A DNA stretch of 64,000 nucleotides, taken from assembly GCA_019916065.1 (NCBI GenBank), contig CM034237.1, positions 24,511,752 to 24,575,751 of the forward strand, in the 5' to 3' direction. The notes beneath the pieces are model-generated. The model was not told the origin of the DNA. It did no database searches and saw only the letters and a program-made list of their open reading frames with translations. Of the stretch, positions 57,215-64,000 are shown piece by piece. Position 1 is the stretch's first letter; each line of letters opens with the position of its first letter. Position numbers and translations under genes: made by a program. This DNA comes from Vitellaria paradoxa (taxonomy: Eukaryota; Streptophyta; Magnoliopsida; Ericales; Sapotaceae).

Positions 57215-59290
57215 TATAACAAACTACGAGTCTCTGGGTGTCAATGTTACCTTTGGCTTAAACCTTACAACCACCATAAGCTTGATCCTAAAGCCAAACC
57301 TTGTGTTTTTGTTAGATATTCTACTTCTTAAAACACATATAAATGCCTTCACCTTAAGACCAATCATGTATATTTATCACGAGATGTTATCTTTGACGAG
57401 CCTTTGTTCTTTTTTACAACCATCTCTTCAAAGGATAATCCTACTTGTGTCATCCCAAATCCACTTATTGGTGAAATACTAACCTCCAAGTTTCTTGTAC
57501 TCCACAACCAAGAGCTCCTCATGTGCCAACTGATGCAATTTTGCATACCATTCCTCCAATACAATAGTGTGACATCACTTCTTCTTCACCAGGTACAAGT
57601 CTCTCCTTTAGTTCTAGGCCTATTTCATAAGTACCCACAAACACAATAACCACCCAAGATACTACCTCATCCTCTAATGCATCACAGAACACCATTTCTA
57701 ATTTTTCTTCTCCATTACCAGCGTAATCTCCGTCCCCAAAATTACCTATTCCTTTATGAACCCACCATATGATTACACGATCTCAGCAAACCTAAATAAC
57801 TTTTTCATGTGATCAAATACCCCATAGCTAAATCTACTAAACGAACATGTGTTTTCTAAGCCTTGACAAACCCAAGGTGGAGGAAAGATAAGTCTAAGGA
57901 GTTTAATGCATTACTCAAACGTGGGACATGGGATTTGGTTCCCAATGCTGGTCAATAGAATTTAGTTGGCAATAAATGGGTATTTTGCATTAAGAGGAAG
58001 TCTGATGGTTTAATTGATCGATACAAAGCCCAATTAGTTGCCAAGGGATACCATCAAAGGCCAGCGGTTAATTTTAAAGAGACATTCAGTCTAGTTGTCA
58101 AGACAATAATTGTTCTATCTCTTACAGTAATGCATGGGTGGGTTCTACAGTAGTTGGACATTAACAATGCCTTCTTACATGGAATCCTGAAGGAGAATGT
58201 GTATATGGTGCAGCCATAAGGTTTTATTGATCTAAATCATCTTTATCATATTTGCTGCTTGAAGAAGTCCCTTCATGGTCTGAAACAAGCCCCAAGGGCT
58301 TGGCACCAAGAGTTGCACAATTGTTTGCTAAGTATTGGTTTTGTTAACTCACAATCTAACACTTCATTGTTTATTTATACTCGTGATCATATTTAGGTGT
58401 ATTTTCTTATCTATGTTGATGATTTAATCATCACCGGTAATGATTCAAACTTCGTGTCCTAGGTTATTGAGCAACTGCATAATTGGTTTTCAATCAAAGA
58501 CTTTGGTTGTCTACATTACTTCCTAGGGATAGAGGCCATCCCCTACCAAGCAAGGATTGTTCCTAAGTCAACATAACTACATTCGTGATCTTCTCAATAA
58601 AACCAAAATAGAGGGAGCTAAAATTGTGCAAACACCATTGGGAAGTAAGGAAAAATTAGTCTTTGATGATGGCTTTTCACTTGTTGATCAAACTAAGTAT
58701 AAGAGGGTTATTAGTGCTCTTCGGTACCTCAAATTAACAAGGCCTGACATTTCTTTCTCGATTAATAAGCTTGCGTAATTCATGCACAAGCCCACTTCCA
58801 ATCAGTGGACAGCAACGAAGAGACTTCTAAGATATCTCAAACACACTGATCATCATGGTTTATTACTTTACAAAGCCTCCAAGCTTAATCTCACAGGGTA
58901 TTCTAATTTGGATTGGGCAGGGACCACACTGAGGTGAAGTCTACCTCAGCCTATATTGTCTTTCTTAATCAAAACCCAATCTCCTAGAGTACAAGGAAGC
59001 AGAAAGCCATGTCACAATTATCCACAGAAACTGAACATCTTGCTCTAGTTTCTATAACTTTCCATATCATGTGGATCAAGTCACTCTTCAATGAACTTGG
59101 TTTTCCATTCATCAACGCTCATTCTCTCTTAGTTTCTTGTATCGGCACAATTAATCTAAGCTTGAACCCAGTCTTACACTCGAGGATGAAACATGTTGCT
59201 ATGGACTTACATTTTGTACGTGATGTTTTTTTTAAGAGAGTACTTGATGTCTCACGTGTCAACACAGAGGATCAGCTCGTAGATCCCTAG
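57215..59290 (+). pseudogene. Copia D integrase end, RT and RNase H
   Basis: Continues D's integrase after the C insertion (YKLRVSGCQCYLWLKPYNHH near 57215). RT blocks: GTWDLVPNA near 57927, LVGNKWVFCIKRKSDG near 57963, KETFSLVVK near 58078, LDINNAFLHG near 58157, LKKSLHGLKQAPRAWHQEL near 58260 and an intact YVDD at 58412-58423. RNase H: TRPDISFSINKLA near 58740, MSQLSTETEHLAL near 59009 (active copies have STAEAEY) and MKHVAMDLHFVRD near 59189. Many in-frame stops and a frameshift near 58930 make it inactive. Confidence 0.85.
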
Positions 59291-59370
59291 TTTTTGGTTC
59301 ACAAACATTTCAAAATGTTATACTCCAAGATTGGTGTTGCTAATGGATCACCTTTCTTATAGGGGCATAA

Positions 59371-59605
59371 TGAGAATAATGTAACTAATCCCCCTTGATC
59401 ATGCTATTGCAAGAATCATGCTTGTAATTACACATGTAGATTTTATGGATTGTAATTACACACACAGATTTTATGGAATCAGTTACCTAGGCTAGACTTT
59501 AGCTAGTTACCAAATTTATAAATGTTAGATCCACTTTATACTTCTTGTAACATATATATATGACCCATATCTTGATCAGTAAAGCATAAGATTGAAACCT
59601 TTTTA
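59371..59605 (+). repeat. 3' LTR of copia D
   Basis: Partner of 5328-5536, preceded by a short purine stretch (aggggcataa). It is 26 bases longer because tgtaattacacacacagattttatgga-like wording around 59430-59485 is present twice in tandem. Confidence 0.8.
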
Positions 59606-59619
59606 GAAGTATTACAAGA

Positions 59620-60190
59620 TATCTATAAATAGAATTTTGTAAGGATTATCGCATTCCAAAGTCTTGGTAGCTAACTACCATCCATGTCTTCTAGATGATA
59701 ACACATTCTTTTTATTACCTCAACAACCCTATAGGGCACTTCACAATTCAATTTGAGTTTGTCATTGATCGAATTCCTTAACCCAATCATCTCTTTGTAA
59801 ATAATCAGTTTACCTTGTTCAAAATTCCAATGTCAAGCATTCTTAATGTGAATTTTTCTTAGCTACTGCTAATAAGCCACTATCCTAGTCTGAGCAAGCT
59901 CTCTCATTTTCTTAACTATGTCTAGGATCTTTTCAATGGAAGCATTGTCTCAAATATTATCATTCTGATAGTCAAAACATTGATCTTCAACAGAATGACT
60001 GCCTTCTTCCTTTAAGCAGGTGGGAAGGGGGTTTCCCTTATTGATTAAGGAGGAGTTGTTTAGTAAGCCCAGAGTACGATTGGAAATTCATTCAACCAAT
60101 AACCATTTGCTTGGTGGAGCCATTTCTTAATCATATTCAATATAGTTTTATTACAAACCTCAACTTAACTTTTGCTTTGAGGATATACTG
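59620..60190 (-). pseudogene. Tat-like gypsy integrase relic
   Basis: Minus-strand fragment. Near 60130-60040 it reads KKWLHQANGYWLNEFP, typical of Tat/Retand-type integrase just after the catalytic Glu, followed by an ETPF block. Then comes an ELAQTRIVAYQQ-like helix near 59910 and the C-terminal VPYRVVEV...LEDMDG...LPRLWNA near 59740-59650. Stops are scattered. It ends at the D boundary region. Confidence 0.7.
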
Positions 60191-60895
60191 GGGTAAAATA
60201 GTAATTTTTTTTGTTGGATTAAAAAATGTAGAAGAACATGTTTCCAAAATATTTTGAATCGATCATGCATAAAAGAATGTAAACATCTCATATCAATATA
60301 TCCAAACTGTATTAGCAAATTCAAATCAATAATTAAAAATCTAACCTTTCATTGTTTCTTGATTTAACCTTGATTTCTTGAAGATCACTGGTTTCCCAAT
60401 GGTCAAGACTTTTAGATCTTCTACTCATTCTCTTGACAAAGTCTTCTCAAATGTTTTTAATATCTAAAGTTGTGTAGGCAACTAAACAAATTAATCTTTT
60501 ATATAGACAAGAGCAGAGACCTCATGTAAATAAACTTAAGTTGGCTAAAGTAGGAAATTACTCATAATTATCTCATAATTATATATACATCCCCTAATAT
60601 TATACATTACTCCACTAAAAAGGTATCACTGAACTCCAACCCTAGTTTACTAAAATAATTTTACAAAACACCTTATTCACTCATTAAGTGTGCAATTAAG
60701 CCCCTTCATCAAATATTAAGTCAATTAAAATTAAAATAATATCCAATTCTAATTGATAACTCCCTCCATATTCTAAGAATTATTATTCTAATCATTTTGT
60801 GTTGCTCATCATCTCAATAACTTATTATTAAGATGATTGAATCCAAATTTAATAATTAGTTTATATTCTTAATATGGATAATATCCTATCTCAAA
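60191..60895. other. Unassigned AT-rich DNA
   Basis: No ORF, repeat partner or element end recognised. Confidence 0.4.
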
Positions 60896-62320
60896 TGAGA
60901 TTGTGTAGTTTTACTTGGTAGTATCCAAGGTCATCTTTCCACCGGGGGCAAACACTTGATGTAATCAAAGGCCTTAGTGACTTGTTTTGAAAAATCTTTG
61001 CAAACAATAAAAAGAAAAGAGAAAAGATTTTTAGGTTTGAAAATGGTTTTGTTGAAAGGTTGATTACACAAAACTTTAAAAAAAACACAACTAAAATTAA
61101 GCTTAAGAAAATAAAGGCTGCTTGATTACCTAAAAACAAATGATAAAAGGCCTTGGTCTCAAGCCAATTAGGTAGTGGTATAGTGATGGATGTTTTGAAT
61201 GCAATTATAATAGCTAGAGGTTTGGAAAATTAGTTAAGAATCATCAAGACATTGAATTGAACGCTTGGTGTGCACTAGTAAAAACTTGTAATTGAGTTTC
61301 GATTATAAGATGGGTGATTCGTTTTTGAAAGAAAAGCCTTAACTAAAATAAACTCCACATGTTTGTAAAATCATGTTTTTCATTAAAAAGCATTTGCATT
61401 CAATCTAACCACACTACACACATTACCTGCTTAGCTTAAAACCAAGAATAAAAATTAGGCTATAACTACTATATTGAAACAACAATAACTGAAAAACAAC
61501 AACAATCCATCCATAACAGAAAGTTTTGCAACAACAAAGGTGTTTCAAATTAAAAACTAAAAACAAACTTAAATCAGCAGTACAAAATGAAAACTTATAG
61601 GAAACTAAGCTCTGAGCAAATCTTAGGAGAGAGAAACTAACCAGGCCTAATGATTAGCTACAAGGGCTAATGATTATGTCTGAAACATGTGCCTATATTT
61701 ATAGACAAATGAAGTGCTACGGTAAAAATGTACAAACAATGCATTGAAAAATTAAAGAGTTAAAAGTCACAACAATAGGCCAAGCACATAGAAAGGACTT
61801 GTTTGTGCGCCTAGGTGGATCAAGGTTAAGTCATACACCCAAGCATGAATGTGCATGCACCTAGGTTCAAGTCCACTAGGTACTCAATGAAATGCTCTTT
61901 TGAATAGCTAAGAAACCCTTACAAAAATGCACATGGCCTTATCTATATGCCCGCATATCAAGGTCTGTGCACCCTGATGGCTGTCACCAAGTGTTCAACG
62001 ATTTTCCTCAATGACCTCTGTACTTGCCCTCAAAAGTAGCTCTCTACCTATGCTAGTTTGATAATTAGTGGGGTGCCAGGCTTGCCCACAGACCCAAGTG
62101 GTCTTTCACATGTGTTTGCATGGCATCTATTTTAGCCAATTCCAATTAATATCATTTTAGGTCCAAAATATGCTTCAACTCACTCAATTACTCCAAAATT
62201 CCAACAAAATCAATGAAAACAAGTATCAATTCAAACCTATACTTAAACAAAGGGAAAGTTAATAAATTAGACAAGAATTATTATAGATCATGGTGATATT
62301 TATCACTATATCTGCACAAT
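60896..62320 (-). repeat. Divergent Athila/Tat-type LTR (G), ends approximate
   Basis: In minus orientation it follows the plan of the A/B LTRs: the plus-strand start tgagattgtgtagttttacttggtagtatccaaggtcatctttccacc parallels B's tgaccNctctctaatttggtag...ggtcatcttccac, then a similarly ordered AT-rich body, then a region with gtgcgcctaggtg and gtgcatgcacctaggt phrases near 61806-61870. No second copy or target duplication was found, so the ends are estimates. Confidence 0.45.
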
Positions 62321-62335
62321 CATATATGTTCCCTA

Positions 62336-62505
62336 GTTTACGATTCAGATTTTGGAAGATATGCTTTGAACCTGTGTGTTGGATTTCAGAGGTAATTGGG
62401 AGGATCATTTATTGTTGGTGGAGTTTGCTTATCATAATTGCTATTAGTCGAGTATTGAGATGACACCTTGCTTGTTCAATTGTAATGTATACCAATATTG
62501 GCTCC
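62336..62505 (+). pseudogene. Chromovirus integrase fragment
   Basis: In one plus frame: QILEDML, CVLDFRGNWEDHLLLVEFAY, HNCY and SSIEMTPC. These match the Tekay/Del-type stretch downstream of the catalytic Glu (LEDMLRACVLD...W..HLPLIEFAYNNSYHSSI). Two in-frame stops. It is bordered on both sides by LTR-like DNA. Confidence 0.7.
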
Positions 62506-64000
62506 ATCCTAAGTGCAGGGTATCTATTGAAGCACAATAACCGGTAAGTACCGGATCGTGTCCATAAAAAGCGTTAAGCAAAAATCAATGAACAAAAAAA
62601 TTTTGGAAAATTTGCAAATGAAACTTGACCTCACAATGAATGATAGAGTTTGATTGAATTTGAAAAAAGGTGGTTTGTGCAAAACTTTCTGGTTAAACAA
62701 TTTTAAGAAAGTCTTAGATTCAAAAAAGTTTATAGCGATTTACATATAATTTCAAGGATTTTAATTACTCAATCTACACCTCAAGAAGGTAGATTGAAAG
62801 ATGTTTCTATAAAAAAAAACCATATTAGAACAATTTAAATATGATTTGAATAAAGATTTAAGTACAAAATCTGGTTGAATTTCAAATCAAACACCTTATA
62901 TGCATAATCTATAGATCTTCATGTGGAATCTACAATTAGCAATCATCATACAATTTTAATAGAAGTGCATGACAATTCTAACTCAAATACCGTAAACAAA
63001 CACCATAAACCATACAAATTCAGAATTTAATTAAAATCTCAACTCAAAATCACGAAGAGTTTCAAATCAAATATAAATTGATCCTTGAACTAATGAAAAA
63101 TGGAACATTAAGCTCAATACCTTGAAATACATGAAAAATAACTATAAAACTTATCTTGAATCCAAAAAACAGATCTACTCACACATAATTGAATTGAAAA
63201 TACTTGAAAATGGAGAAATTATATTCATAATCTGAAATTTTGATTCAAAAATTCAATAGAAATGTAACTTAATCTACTTTCTCTCACTAAATTCTCTCTT
63301 TACAAATGAAATCTGAAAGAACAAAATTGTACGAATGAATGAACTCTGCCAAACGACCTTACTCCTGTCTATATATAATACAAGCCAAAAGTACTCAAGT
63401 GCCCTTTCACAACAAGTTGAATTACAAAATTCCTGAATTGTAGGTTGGTTCGAACGAGTGTTCGAAGAAGGTAGTGTTTTGAATCAATTTCTAGGAGTTA
63501 GTCATTTTTCTCCAGTTGGATCTTGCATGCTTTCTATTGATTGAACACACGTTAAACAAGGGCTTGTTCGAACAAATATTTGAACCCAGTTTTCATACTT
63601 TTCTCTGCTCCAAGGTGGTTTTGGCATTCTATTGATAGAACAAATGTTCAAACCAAATAAGGTTCGAACAAAGGTTCAAACATGTTTTCCTTAGACATTT
63701 TTCCATTTCTTTTTCCTGGTAATAGCTTCTGTTGTTCTAACCTAGGTTCAAACAAACTTTGTTTGAACCTATTGTTCATACTTAATCATTTCTACTATTC
63801 TTCCATCTTCTGTACCTTCTATGGTTAGAACCTACGTTTGAACAAACTATGGTACGAATAGGTGTTCGAACCATTTTCTTGAATTGATCTCTTTTTGGTC
63901 CAAATTCTATCCCTTTCAGCTCAATTCCCTGCAATTACTACACGACCTTCATTAATACAATAAAACTCATTCTTTCACCTTTTTCAAGTATAAATTCTTC
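62506..64000 (-). repeat. Second divergent gypsy LTR (H), runs off window
   Basis: Minus-oriented LTR-like sequence. Its plus-strand start, aagtgcagggtatctattg...aataccggtaagtaccggat(c)-like wording with gtgtccataaaaag, resembles the ends of plant Tat/Athila LTRs (accggta...atcgatccaca). It carries a repeat array at 63430-63900. The other end is outside the window, so this is a tentative call. Confidence 0.4.
63430..63900. repeat. TTCGAA palindromic stanza array, about 100-bp units
   Basis: About five degenerate units start near 63445, 63563, 63640, 63742 and 63822. Each has paired gttcgaac or gttcaaac/tttgaacc phrases, often as ggttcgaacaaaNgttc, followed by a pyrimidine-rich spacer with tttctN and ttctattgatNgaac or tctatggttagaac. 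The plan matches the GC-type stanza arrays of the A/B/C LTRs, with a different core palindrome. Confidence 0.65.

Larger units (their letters stand above)
5328..59605 (+). mobile_element. Copia element D, outermost container of the nest
   Basis: Ty1/copia element with short LTRs (5328-5536 and 59371-59605), an initiator tRNA-Met-type primer site, gag, protease, integrase, reverse transcriptase and RNase H in copia order on the plus strand. Wording around the protease (LMDLGASHNIAS) and RNase H suggests an Ale/Retrofit-like lineage. It is split twice, by E (6734-14420) inside the protease-integrase spacer and by C (15181-57209) inside integrase; without them it would be about 4.6 kb, normal for the family. 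I could not see a clear target-site duplication at its outer ends (gttaa on the left, gaagt on the right), so the exact ends are uncertain by a few bases. Confidence 0.8.

Noticed and set aside
63430..63900. Heat-shock-element array from the many TTC/GAA pairs
   Set aside because: Heat-shock elements need GAA and TTC spaced by two bases in 5-bp units. Here TTC and GAA abut as TTCGAA.

Overview
The window is plant nuclear DNA, most likely from a eudicot. It is AT-rich, carries Ty1/copia and Ty3/gypsy retrotransposons of plant lineages (Athila-like, Tat-like, Reina/Tekay-like chromoviruses, Ale/Retrofit-like copia), a plant CACTA transposon, a plant RTE-type LINE and a Mutator-like element, with 5-bp, 3-bp and 9-bp target duplications as expected for each class. 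I could not name the species. I found no host gene, tRNA, rRNA or CRISPR array. Everything recognisable is transposon DNA, mostly broken coding sequence.

The core is a nest of insertions whose order can be read from target-site duplications (TSDs). Copia element D (5328-59605) is the container. It was split by copia element E (6734-14420, minus strand), which itself holds a Mutator-like element (12450-13531), and by gypsy element C (15181-57209; TSD CAAAC). C's 5' LTR was split by an Athila-like element A (16762-48718; TSD ATGAT) and by an RTE LINE (49317-52502). A was split inside gag by element B (19429-26973, minus; TSD GATAT) and between protease and reverse transcriptase by a CACTA transposon (28645-39525; TSD GCG).

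To the left of D lie the 5' LTR of a second C-family element on the minus strand (244-3300, internal part running off the left edge) and a Reina-like chromovirus integrase/chromodomain relic (3301-4553). To the right lie a Tat-like integrase relic, two divergent gypsy LTR-like stretches and a small chromovirus integrase relic.

How the parts relate: A carries gag, protease, RT, RNase H, integrase and an Athila-type third ORF, all damaged. B shares A's LTR type, tRNA-Asp primer site and long 3' region but encodes only a different gag, nearly intact, so it looks like a non-autonomous partner of the A family. The CACTA element carries both expected genes with readable introns but several stops and frameshifts. 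The most unusual structures are GC-rich, partly palindromic 'stanza' repeats in the LTRs of several gypsy families, and a set of three polypurine tracts conserved in position between A and B.
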